Shown: one piece after another, positions 1-7,185 of the stretch
Position numbering within the stretch: the first letter of the stretch is position 1
How the letters are laid out: each line of letters opens with the position of its first letter
NCBI RefSeq assembly: GCF_006704265.1
Contig: NZ_VIKA01000002.1
Span: forward strand, 1-64,000
Direction of reading: 5' to 3'
DNA length: 64,000 bases
Origin: Elioraea sp. Yellowstone
GTDB taxonomy: Bacteria; Pseudomonadota; Alphaproteobacteria; Acetobacterales; Acetobacteraceae
Made by a program: the position numbers and the translations under genes
Notes under the pieces: model-generated
Seen by the model: only the letters and a program-made list of their open reading frames with translations
What the model was told of the DNA's origin: nothing
Database searches by the model: none

Positions 1-107
1 ACCGCACCCGTGCTCTCCAACCCGTCGCAGCTCATCCACCTTGACCCGCAGGGGGCATCCACACATGACGGACGTGACCGGACCCTGATCGGTATGCGTC
101 CGCCCTG

Positions 108-319
108 GCGTTCCCCGCGCACGCGGGGATGAACCGGTGCGACGGCGACCTACTACCTCGATCGGGCCGCGTTCCCCGCGCACGCGGGGATGAACCGCGG
201 TCTTCCTCAGACATGGCTCCCCTCGCGGCGCGTTCCCCGCGCACGGGGGGATGAACCGACCCAGGCGCCGCTGAATCTGGTCGGCCAGATGCGTTCCTCG
301 CGCACGCAGGGATGAACGG
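108..319 (+). CRISPR. Subtype I-E CRISPR array, 4 repeats and 3 spacers
   Basis: Four 29-base repeats lie at 108-136, 169-197, 230-258 and 291-319, separated by three 32-base spacers (137-168, 198-229, 259-290). This strict 61-base period is typical of subtype I-E. Copies 1 and 2 are identical, copy 3 has one change and copy 4 has three, so copy 4 is the degenerate trailer-end repeat. Each repeat has arms CCCCGCG and CGCGGGG and ends near GATGAACCG, which resembles the I-E crRNA 5-prime handle, so transcription should run left to right. No cas gene is in the window. Bases 1-107, where a leader would sit, show no gene or repeat that I recognise. Confidence 0.95.
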
Positions 320-583
320 AAGATAGTCTTCGGCGAGGTTGCGACCGTCCGGCAGGTCGGTGACGAGCAGATCCTCGAACGCCGCGCCCCAGACCGTGGT
401 GGCGGCGTACTCGCCCAGCACGTCCGCGATGTCTGCCGGGTCGATGCCGGCTGCGGCGCACGCCTTGGCAGTGTGACGGTCCAGGCAGCGCGCCATCGGC
501 TCGCGCCATTCTTCGCGCCGCGTCCAGGCGATCAAGCCGTCGAGGTTGCGGGGGGCTACCACGCCGTCGTCCCTGCCGAGGAA
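320..583 (-). pseudogene. Truncated conserved hypothetical protein abutting the CRISPR array
   Basis: The minus strand encodes a protein-like stretch with segments REEWREPMARCLDRH, AAGIDPADIADVLGEY and DLPDGRNLAEDYL. From memory this resembles an alphaproteobacterial family of about 400 residues in which DYL is followed by a longer conserved domain; I could not search to confirm. The frame stays open past base 320, but everything beyond is translated CRISPR repeat and spacer. The last native-looking codon (Leu, 320-322) touches the final base of the fourth repeat (319). The N-terminal start is also unclear, because the frame upstream of 583 does not look protein-like. It is probably a gene remnant cut by the array or by a rearrangement. 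Confidence 0.5.
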
Positions 584-1113
584 CCCGACGGCAAAGGTGC
601 CCGTGCTGCGGCGTGATCGGCAAGGGCGATGCGGCACCTTGGGGATGATCCCGACGGCTTCGCGTGCGAGGTCAATTGGAGGGGCGATCGGAATGCGAAC
701 TTCCGTGTCGAAGCCACAACGCAATCCGCTGCCAGATCAACGAGTTAAGCTTGTAGACTAAATCGGCCCAGTATCAAGGTCCGGAGAGAAGCCGCCCTCT
801 GGAGAGCAAAAACGGCCCTCGTTCCGGGGGCGTAGTATCAAGGCCGGCGCGCAAGGGCGCAGGAAACCTGCGGCCTTCGGCGGCGGTGACCGGTCGGGAG
901 AAGGGTTGCATACGCGGCGACTGGAGCAGCAGTGGGAACCCAGAATAGGAAAGTCTCTGGGCGGCGTGCGACAGATATTGATCGCCGCGGCGGTCGGGCA
1001 GACCTCCAGTGGTCGGAGGTTGAAGACCCCGTGCGTGCAACCACCGCCTGGTGGACGTGAGTGCGTACGCCAACCAACTGCCAGTCAACACTGATGCCGG
1101 CAGCCGCTTGGCG
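584..1113. other. Intergenic stretch with a short direct repeat
   Basis: About 530 bases without a convincing gene. A short direct repeat, AGTATCAAGG followed by TCCGG or CCGG, occurs at 770 and 834. Reading frames that cross this stretch have no recognisable protein character. I see no RNA gene or clear terminator. Confidence 0.4.
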
Positions 1114-1132
1114 TATCCCTACCATGGGGATA
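1114..1132. promoter_or_regulatory. Inverted repeat, candidate operator of the metal-sensor gene
   Basis: TATCCC (1114-1119) and GGGATA (1127-1132) form a perfect 6-bp inverted repeat around the 7 bases TACCATG, ending 11 bases before the start codon of the RcnR/CsoR-type regulator. Operators of this family are G-tract-containing inverted repeats close to or over their own promoters, so autoregulation is a reasonable inference. Its position could also affect ribosome access. Confidence 0.5.
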
Positions 1133-1143
1133 GCATCAAATGC

Positions 1144-1416
1144 ATGGACGGCAGGATCCACACCTCCCAGCCCGCAGTGGTGAAGCGCCTGAGGCGTGTC
1201 GAGGGACATCTGCGCAGCGTGCTCGCCATGATCGAGAGCGGGCGGCCATGTCTTGACATCGCGCAGCAGCTCCACGCGGTCGAGCGCGCGGTGGCGGAAG
1301 CGAAGCGCACGTTGATCCGCGACCATCTCGACCACTGCCTCGACACGACCGGCAACACCGCGGCCGAGCGCCGGGCGTCGATCGCCGAGGTCAAGGCGAT
1401 CGCGCGCTACCTATAG
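1144..1416 (+). CDS. RcnR/FrmR/CsoR-family metal-sensing repressor
   Basis: A 90-residue all-helical repressor of the DUF156 family. These tetramers bind DNA in the apo form and release it when Ni, Co, Cu or an aldehyde binds. Visible features are the N-terminal histidine in RIHTSQ, the helix VVKRLRRVEGHLRSVL, the conserved cysteine in RPCLDIAQQL, and HLDHCLD near residue 65. Cys with nearby His residues fits an RcnR/FrmR-like site better than classic Cu(I) CsoR. I chose ATG 1144 because the family starts just before this histidine; a longer frame from 1051 would add unrelated sequence. The exporter gene 26 bases downstream is the likely target. Confidence 0.85.
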   Translation: MDGRIHTSQPAVVKRLRRVEGHLRSVLAMIESGRPCLDIAQQLHAVERAVAEAKRTLIRDHLDHCLDTTGNTAAERRASIAEVKAIARYL

Positions 1417-1442
1417 CCGCGGACGGGATCGGGACCGATCTC

Positions 1443-2771
1443 ATGTTCAGCCCTCTCGCTGATCGCACCTACCGCCATCTGTTCGCGGCGCAGCTGCTGT
1501 CGCTGCTCGGCACCGGGCTGCTGACCGTTGCCCTCGGCCTGCTGGCCTTCGATCTTGCCGGTGCCCAAGCCGGTGCAGTGCTGGGGACGGCTCTGGCGAT
1601 CAAGATGGTCGCGTATGTCGGGATCGCGCCGGTGGCGGGCGCCTTCGTGCACCTGCTGCCGCGGCGGACGCTGCTTGTGCTGCTAGACCTGGTGCGCGCT
1701 GCCATCGCACTGGCCCTGCCCTGGGTCAGTGAAGTCTGGCAGATCTACCTGCTGATCGGCTTGCTGCAGTCCTGTTCGGCGGCGTTCACGCCGACCTTCC
1801 AGGCAACCATCCCCGACGTGCTCGCGGACGAGGGCGAGTACACCAAGGCGTTGTCGCTCTCGCGCATCGCCTACGACATGGAAGCGCTGACCAGCCCGGT
1901 GCTTGCAGCCGCGCTGCTCTCGGTGATCGGCTACCACTGGCTGTTCGCGGGCACCGTGCTGGGTTTCGCTGCCTCGGCCGCGCTGGTGGTCTCGGTTCTG
2001 CTGCCGTCGCCGCAGCCGCCAGCCCGCGAGGAAGGCCCGTGGGGCCGCACCACGCGCGGCGCGCGCATCTACCTGGCCACGCCGCGTCTGCGGGGGCTGC
2101 TGGCGCTGAACCTTTCCGTCGCCGCGGCCGGTGCGATGGTGATCGTCAACACCGTGGTGCTGGTGCGCGGCACGCTCGGGCTCGGCGATGCGTATCTGGC
2201 CTGGACGCTCGCGGCGTACGGCTTCGGCTCGATGATCGCCGCCCTTTCGGTGCCGCGCCTGCTGGAGCGGATCGCGGACCGCGCGGTGATGCTGGCCGGG
2301 GCCGCACTGCTGGCGGGCGGGATGGCGTTCGGCCCCACCGCGGCCGCAGCCTGGATCACCCTGCTGCCACTCTGGGCGCTGCTGGGCTTCGGCAACGGGC
2401 TGGTGCTGACGCCGACCGGGCGGCTGCTGCGCCGATCGGCCGAGGCAGGCGACCGGCCGGCGCTGTTCGCCGCGCAGTTCGCGCTGAGTCATGCGTGCTG
2501 GCTGCTGACCTATCCGCTCGCGGGGCGGCTTGGCGCGATTGCGGGCACGGATCTGACCTTCCTGGTGCTGGCCGTGCTCGCCGCCCTCGGCGCGGGGCTC
2601 GCTTGGTCCCTCTGGCCGGCCGGCGACGAGGCACCACGCGAACACGTGCACCTCGATCTGCCGGCGGATCATCCGCATCTGGCAGGCGCGGAACCGCTGC
2701 CGTCTGGCGGCTTCCGCCACACGCATCCGCCGCTTGCCGACGGGCTGCACCGCTCGGTCTCGGCCGCCTGA
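1443..2771 (+). CDS. MFS efflux transporter with histidine-rich C-terminus (probable Ni/Co exporter)
   Basis: A 442-residue inner-membrane protein with about 12 hydrophobic helices and an MFS fold (start MFSPLADRTYRHLFAAQL). After the last helix, from about residue 398, comes a cytoplasmic tail with several His residues (segments EHVHLDLPADHPH and FRHTHPP). The NreB/NrsD nickel and cobalt exporters share this combination of MFS core and His-rich tail. The gene lies 26 bases after the RcnR/CsoR-type regulator, in the same direction. The regulator family and the tail together make divalent-metal efflux the best guess, with nickel or cobalt more likely than copper. Substrate is inferred. It converges with the cupredoxin gene 9 bases on. 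Confidence 0.8.
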   Translation: MFSPLADRTYRHLFAAQLLSLLGTGLLTVALGLLAFDLAGAQAGAVLGTALAIKMVAYVGIAPVAGAFVHLLPRRTLLVLLDLVRAAIALALPWVSEVWQIYLLIGLLQSCSAAFTPTFQATIPDVLADEGEYTKALSLSRIAYDMEALTSPVLAAALLSVIGYHWLFAGTVLGFAASAALVVSVLLPSPQPPAREEGPWGRTTRGARIYLATPRLRGLLALNLSVAAAGAMVIVNTVVLVRGTLGLGDAYLAWTLAAYGFGSMIAALSVPRLLERIADRAVMLAGAALLAGGMAFGPTAAAAWITLLPLWALLGFGNGLVLTPTGRLLRRSAEAGDRPALFAAQFALSHACWLLTYPLAGRLGAIAGTDLTFLVLAVLAALGAGLAWSLWPAGDEAPREHVHLDLPADHPHLAGAEPLPSGGFRHTHPPLADGLHRSVSAA

Positions 2772-2780
2772 CCGGCGCTG

Positions 2781-3269
2781 TTACTCGATGGCGATCTCGC
2801 CGGTCATGCCGTGCGCGGCATGGGTGCGTCGGTCTGCCGCCAGGATGCCGCAGCGCAGATCGGTGATGCGCCCGGTGGCGACGGGAACGAACCACCACTC
2901 GGCGGCGTGGCCGGGATAGACTTCGATCTCGCGGATCGCGCCCTTGACCTCGGCCAGCGTCACCGTCCGCCCGTCCGGCTGGCGCTGGGTGACCTGGACC
3001 TTTCGGGTGAAGACGCGGGCGGCGAACTCGTCGGAGGTGAAGTAGTGTGGATCCAGACTGACATTTCGCAGGATCAGGCGATACAGCTTTCCCGTTTCGA
3101 AGCGCATGCGGTTCGGCACGAAGGCGTGGGTTCCGTCGGCTCGGCCGAGCTCGACGACGATGTCGATCGGGGGCTGGTTCGCAAGGTCACCGACGGCTTG
3201 TGCTGACGCTGTCGTCAAGAGCAGGGCGCCAGCAATTGTGGCGGCGAACCATTGGCGGCGTGCAGGCAT
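2781..3269 (-). CDS. Secreted cupredoxin-like protein
   Basis: A 162-residue protein with an N-terminal signal peptide (MPARRQWFAATIAGALLLTT, cleavage near SAQA). The body has cupredoxin-like strands with possible copper ligands: His in LDPHYF, Cys in DLRCGI, and His and Met in HAAHGMTG near the C-terminus. The Cys-to-His spacing is longer than in plastocyanin, so a classical type 1 site is not certain. It is last in a minus-strand group with the multicopper oxidase and ZIP transporter, with a 69-base gap to the ZIP gene. A periplasmic metal carrier or electron-transfer partner for the oxidase is a plausible role. Confidence 0.7.
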   Translation of the reverse strand: MPARRQWFAATIAGALLLTTASAQAVGDLANQPPIDIVVELGRADGTHAFVPNRMRFETGKLYRLILRNVSLDPHYFTSDEFAARVFTRKVQVTQRQPDGRTVTLAEVKGAIREIEVYPGHAAEWWFVPVATGRITDLRCGILAADRRTHAAHGMTGEIAIE

Positions 3270-3338
3270 GGTCGATCTCCTCCCGTGGTGCTGCGTGCGG
3301 ATGCGAATCAGACCCGTTCTGCACCTCCGGGCGCGGCC

Positions 3339-4541
3339 TCAGACGAACAGCGCGGTCAGGTACATCACCGCGAGGCCAGCGCCGATGCCGCCGAGACTGC
3401 TCGGTGCGGTCAGCGCGCTTGGCCCGTCGCGGCGCGCGATCAGGGCCAACACCTCAAGGATCACCTGGAGGATTGCGCCGGCGCCGATGCCCAGGCAGAT
3501 CGCGACCCAGAACGGGCTGACCGCCTGCGCGCCGATCCACACCCCGGGCACGGCCGGCAGGCCGGCGAGCGCTGCGAGGCCGACGAAGGTGAGCGGGCGC
3601 GGCCGGCGGCCGACCAGCGGCGCGGCGATGCCGAAGCCTTCACTCACGTTGTGGATGGTGAAGCCGATCACCAGGAAAGTCGCGAGCGCGGCCTCGCCGG
3701 CGGCGATCGCCGCCCCGACCGCGAGCCCCTCGCCGAGATTGTGCAAGCCGATGCCGAGGGCGATGAACGCCGCCAGCGCCGCGCCCTCCGGCGCGCGGCC
3801 GCCGCGGCGGCCGATCATCGTCAGTGCGCCGGCGGAGATCAGCATGGTCACCCAAACCGCGGCCTGCGCGCGCAGCCGGTCGAGCGTGCCACCCGCCTGC
3901 TCGAGCCCCTCGCCCAGCGTGTCGAGGAACAGGTAGCCGAGCAGGCCCACCGTGACCGCGAGCACGAAGCGCAGGCCGGCGGCGCTCAGCGCGGCGAGGC
4001 CCGGATAGGCGAGCAGCCCGGTCGCCACCGGCGCGACACCGAGCAGCAGCCCGACCGTGGCCAACAACCAGAGCGTCGGCACGTCCCAGCGCGGGGTCGC
4101 GCGCGCCACCTCGATTGCATGCTCGAAGGTCACGCCGGTCGAGGTCACGAGGACGATCTGGTGCGCCTCGCCGTCCACCCATGGATACGGGATGGTGATG
4201 CGCGCGGTGCCCAGGCGGTCGACCGGGCCGGGCGGATCGATCGTGAAGCTGCGATACGCGCCGTCCACCTGCACCTGGGCGATCCGGACAGGCTGCGAAC
4301 CGTCGGCCCGGACCGAGAGGGTGATGAGTCCAGGATCAAGCCGGGTCCGCTCGACCGTGACCTGCTCGACCGGCGGCGCACCTTCGGTCAGCCGTTCGAG
4401 CGGCCGGCCGAGGATGAGCAGCGCCAGGATCGCCGCGAGCACGACCAGCGGCAGCGTGAGCCAGCCGGCCGTGCGCCAGGGCGCGGGACGCGTCGCCGGA
4501 AGTGCTGCCGATGCGACGGCAGGACCAGCGTCGGGCGCCAT
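3339..4541 (-). CDS. ZIP-family metal transporter with extra N-terminal periplasmic domain
   Basis: A 400-residue membrane protein. The C-terminal half is a ZIP transporter with the signature motifs HNLGEG (near residue 267) and HNVSEG (near residue 297), which form the binuclear metal site. Before this core, one transmembrane helix (about 27-47) is followed by a soluble domain of about 100 residues, which is unusual for bacterial ZIPs. The ATG at 4541 overlaps the stop of the upstream oxidase gene; a GTG at 4544 is an alternative. ZIPs import Zn, Fe or Mn into the cytoplasm. The DtxR/MntR-like regulator across the divergent promoter suggests Mn or Fe, but that is inference. Confidence 0.85.
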   Translation of the reverse strand: MAPDAGPAVASAALPATRPAPWRTAGWLTLPLVVLAAILALLILGRPLERLTEGAPPVEQVTVERTRLDPGLITLSVRADGSQPVRIAQVQVDGAYRSFTIDPPGPVDRLGTARITIPYPWVDGEAHQIVLVTSTGVTFEHAIEVARATPRWDVPTLWLLATVGLLLGVAPVATGLLAYPGLAALSAAGLRFVLAVTVGLLGYLFLDTLGEGLEQAGGTLDRLRAQAAVWVTMLISAGALTMIGRRGGRAPEGAALAAFIALGIGLHNLGEGLAVGAAIAAGEAALATFLVIGFTIHNVSEGFGIAAPLVGRRPRPLTFVGLAALAGLPAVPGVWIGAQAVSPFWVAICLGIGAGAILQVILEVLALIARRDGPSALTAPSSLGGIGAGLAVMYLTALFV

Positions 4542-5638
4542 CACACCACCTCGAAGTGGCTCATCCAGCCGAGCTCGGCGAACTCCGACTGGTGGGCATG
4601 GAACATGTAGATTCCGGGCTCGTGCTCCGACCAGTCGATCTCAAGGATGCCGCGCTGGCCCTGGCACTGCATGATCGTGTCGACCGTGCGCAGCGTGGGC
4701 GTCAGCGTCGTGCCATGATCGTAGTAGTCGAAGAAATTGCCGTGCAGGTGGAACGAGTTGATCGGGTCGAACTCGGTGATGTTGATCAGGTAGATGCGCA
4801 GCCTGCGCTGCCGCTCCACGCGGATCGGCCTCTGCTGGTAGGCGAATGCGACGGTGTTGACGGCGTAGACCTCGTTCTCCTCGTCGAAGTTCGTGTCGAA
4901 GCCGTTCATGCAGAGCATGATCTCCTGCCAGGCGGCGTTGCGTGCCGAGCCGAGCAGGCGGGACTCCGCTGCCCCGCGCGCCTCCGGATGGCGCGCGGGG
5001 TCGGGATCGACGATGAAGGCGCCATACATGCCCTTGTGGATGTGCCGCTTCAGCGGCAGGGCGTGACAGTGATAGAGGTGACAGCCGAACGGCTTCGCCT
5101 CGAACTCGTAGACGAAACGTTCTCCCGGCTGCGCCAGGCCGGCATAGGGCACGCCATCCATCCGCCAGGAATGGATGCCATGGAAGTGCATCGTGTGCGG
5201 ATGCGCGCTGCCGTTCTGGAAGATGATGCGCAGCTTCTCACCTTCGGTGCAGCGCAGCGTCGGGCCGGGGATGCGGCCGTCGAAGGTCCAGGCCGGGAAC
5301 ATGACCTCCGGCGCAATCTCGACCTCGGTGTCCACCGCCGTGACCACCCACTCGCGCACGCGCGTGCCGTCGGGGTCGGTCACCACAGTGCCGACGTCCC
5401 AGTCGGTCAGGATCGCATGTGGATCGAAGCCGTTGCGCGCGTGATCGACGACGCCGACGACGATGTTGTCGCCCGCCATGCCCGACACGCCGTGCGGACC
5501 GCCATGGCCGGACGCGGGGGCCGCATGGTTCGCGCCGATCGCCGAGCGGATCGCGAACCCGGCCCCCGCCGGCGCCGCCACCGCTCCCGCCGCCGCTCCT
5601 GCGCTGAGCAGCAACCGTCGCTTTGGGACCGTCAGCAT
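4541..5638 (-). CDS. Two-domain multicopper oxidase, Tat-exported
   Basis: A 365-residue oxidase starting MLTVPKRRLLLSAG, a twin-arginine-like signal. ATG 5638 is preferred over the upstream frame start because GGAGGACAGG sits just ahead of it. Copper motifs: HTMHFHG (about 148-154), then HCH followed by a His and Met in HIHKGM (about 190-204), and in the second domain HLHG and HAHQSEFAELGWM. The second domain has His-Ala-His where a type 1 site would have Cys, so the type 1 copper appears to lie in the N-terminal domain. This is the layout of type C two-domain oxidases. The substrate is unknown; it could oxidise Cu(I), Mn(II) or Fe(II). The gene is translationally coupled to the ZIP gene. 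Confidence 0.88.
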   Translation of the reverse strand: MLTVPKRRLLLSAGAAAGAVAAPAGAGFAIRSAIGANHAAPASGHGGPHGVSGMAGDNIVVGVVDHARNGFDPHAILTDWDVGTVVTDPDGTRVREWVVTAVDTEVEIAPEVMFPAWTFDGRIPGPTLRCTEGEKLRIIFQNGSAHPHTMHFHGIHSWRMDGVPYAGLAQPGERFVYEFEAKPFGCHLYHCHALPLKRHIHKGMYGAFIVDPDPARHPEARGAAESRLLGSARNAAWQEIMLCMNGFDTNFDEENEVYAVNTVAFAYQQRPIRVERQRRLRIYLINITEFDPINSFHLHGNFFDYYDHGTTLTPTLRTVDTIMQCQGQRGILEIDWSEHEPGIYMFHAHQSEFAELGWMSHFEVV

Positions 5639-5700
5639 CGCCTGTCCTCCGCCGGCCGTTCTGTCCGCCAGGCTCTTCAGTCTGGCCAACGCTTTATAAT

Positions 5701-5714
5701 TTAGTACCAACTAA
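5701..5714. promoter_or_regulatory. TTAGT-N4-ACTAA palindrome, candidate DtxR/MntR operator
   Basis: TTAGTACCAACTAA is a palindrome with 5-bp arms around 4 bases, in an unusually AT-rich patch (TTTATAAT directly before it). It lies between the divergent oxidase and mntR-like genes. DtxR-family repressors bind TTAG-type palindromes, and the adjacent gene encodes such a protein, so one site could control both directions. I have not tested this against a matrix. Confidence 0.65.
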
Positions 5715-5722
5715 GTTACACG

Positions 5723-6223
5723 ATGCTCGTTAGGATGCAAGTCGCGCCAGAACCAGCATCGGGGACGATCGTGGCCGCCGCCGTCCGCAAGCGCAGTCTC
5801 CCTCCCGCCGACGACCAGGCGGCGCGCTTCGTCCGCCAGCGCGAGGCGGACCGCACCTCTGTGGCGGAGGACTATGTCGAGCTGATCGCGGATCTGCTGC
5901 GCGAGGACGGCGAGGCGCGCGCCGTCGATCTGGCGCGGCGGATGGGCGTGTCGCAGGCGACCGTCACCGCCACGGTCGGACGGCTGCAGCGCGACGGGCT
6001 GGTGGACACCAAGCCCTATCGCGGCCTGTTCCTGACGCCGAAGGGCCAGGCGCTCGCTGAGGCTGCGCGCCGCCGCCACGACCTGGTCGTACGGTTCCTG
6101 CTCGCAATCGGCCTCGACCCGGAGACGGCCGAGGCGGATGCCGAGGGCATCGAGCACCATGCGAGCGAGAAGGCGCTCGCGGCGTTCGCGCGCTTTCTCG
6201 CCGAGCGGGAGGAGGGCCGGTGA
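5723..6223 (+). CDS. mntR: DtxR/MntR-family metal-dependent regulator
   Basis: A protein of up to 166 residues. It has an N-terminal winged helix (EARAVDLARRMGVSQATVT, recognition helix included) and a dimerisation and metal-binding half containing HDLVVRFLLAIGLD and EGIEHHASEKAL. The latter fits the MntR pattern of His, Glu and His ligands. Start choice is uncertain: ATG 5723 has no Shine-Dalgarno and lies 8 bases from the operator, whereas GTG 5771 follows GGGGA. With bound Mn(II) or Fe(II) it probably represses the divergent oxidase-ZIP-cupredoxin group and itself. Its stop overlaps the GTG of the next gene. Confidence 0.8.
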   Translation: MLVRMQVAPEPASGTIVAAAVRKRSLPPADDQAARFVRQREADRTSVAEDYVELIADLLREDGEARAVDLARRMGVSQATVTATVGRLQRDGLVDTKPYRGLFLTPKGQALAEAARRRHDLVVRFLLAIGLDPETAEADAEGIEHHASEKALAAFARFLAEREEGR

Positions 6224-6675
6224 GTGGCGGCATGCTGTCGATCGGCGGACTCGCCCGCGCGACCGGGGTGAAGCCGACGACCATCCGCTGGTACGAAGCG
6301 GAGGGACTGCTGCCGCCGCCGGCGCGCACGGAGGGTGGGCATGGTGCCTATGGCCGCGCTCATCTCGACCGGCTGGGGTTCATCCGCCACGCGCGCGAGC
6401 TCGGCTTCGGCCTGCCGGCGATCCGGGACCTGCTTGGGCTGGCGGACCGGCCGGATGCGGACTGCGCCGCTGTGCACGCGATCACCATGACGCAGATCGA
6501 CGAGATCGACGGCCGCCTGCGCGGGCTGCATGCGCTGCGCGAAGAGCTCAGCCGGATGGCGGAGCGCCGCCGGGGCGGGACGGTCGGCGACTGCCGTGTC
6601 ATCGAGACGCTCGCCGACTTCGCGCACGGCCACTGCCAGGACTCCAGGCACGGCAGGCACCCCGGCGACGGCTGA
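6220..6675 (+). CDS. MerR-family heavy-metal-responsive regulator
   Basis: A 151-residue MerR protein. The N-terminal winged helix is SIGGLARATGVKPTTIRWYE, followed by the usual hinge and a dimerisation helix. Cysteines at ADCAAVH, GDCRV and GHC resemble the CadR/PbrR/ZntR metal pocket rather than the Cys-x7-Cys loop of CueR. The GTG at 6220 overlaps the mntR stop as GTGA; ATG 6232 is an alternative. The target promoter is not evident. Coupling with mntR implies a shared metal response. It converges with cueR, 3 bases apart. Confidence 0.8.
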   Translation: MSGGMLSIGGLARATGVKPTTIRWYEAEGLLPPPARTEGGHGAYGRAHLDRLGFIRHARELGFGLPAIRDLLGLADRPDADCAAVHAITMTQIDEIDGRLRGLHALREELSRMAERRRGGTVGDCRVIETLADFAHGHCQDSRHGRHPGDG

Positions 6676-6678
6676 CGA

Positions 6679-7167
6679 TCAGACGCCGCCGGGCGCACCC
6701 GCAGGTCTGGTCCTTCGATCGGCCGCGCGTCTCGGGACGGCTCCCAAGCGCGCAGGGCCGGCTGCTCGGGGCGCTGGCGCAGTGGCCAGATCGACAAGGA
6801 TCGGGCAGTGGGGACGGTCATCGCCATGGCAGTGGGCGGCCAGGTGGGACAGCGTCGCCACCATCGCTTCCAGCTCGTCGATCTTGTGCTTCAGCGCCGC
6901 GACATGGCCGAGCGCGAGGCGCTTGACGTCGGCGCTGCGACGCGAGCGGTGGCGCCAGAGCGCGAGCAGCTCGGCGATGCCCTCCATCGTGAAGCCGAGG
7001 TCGCGCGCGCGCCCGATGAAGCGCAGCGTGTGCACGTCCATCTCTGTGTAGTGCCGGTACCCGGCGTCCGACCGGGACGCCTTTGCGATCAGCCCGGTCG
7101 CTTCGTAGTAACGGATCATCTTCGCCGAGACGCCCGACGCCTTCGCTGCTTCGCCGATAGTCATCAT
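6679..7167 (-). CDS. cueR: CueR, Cu(I)-responsive MerR-family activator
   Basis: A 162-residue regulator. It has a MerR winged helix (TIGEAAKASGVSAKMIRYYE), a dimerisation helix, and the CueR metal loop with Cys-x7-Cys in AHCHGDDRPHCPIL, which coordinates Cu(I) linearly. The last 35 or so residues (after ILVDLA) are a proline- and arginine-rich tail longer than in E. coli CueR. A strong ribosome site AAAGGAGG precedes the start, and the second codon is also ATG. It lies 18 bases downstream of copA in one unit. CueR-type dyads precede copA and copZ, as expected for its targets. Confidence 0.92.
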   Translation of the reverse strand: MMTIGEAAKASGVSAKMIRYYEATGLIAKASRSDAGYRHYTEMDVHTLRFIGRARDLGFTMEGIAELLALWRHRSRRSADVKRLALGHVAALKHKIDELEAMVATLSHLAAHCHGDDRPHCPILVDLATAPAPRAAGPARLGAVPRRAADRRTRPAGAPGGV

Positions 7168-7185
7168 CCGATCCTCCTTTCTTGA

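Noticed and set aside
1-107. Leader or cas gene tail upstream of the array
   Set aside because: Short frames here show no Cas motif and the stretch is not AT-rich; nothing can be supported.
137-290. Possible self-targeting of the prophage by the three CRISPR spacers
   Set aside because: I found no spacer match in the visible prophage by eye; a proper search is needed, including the missing part.
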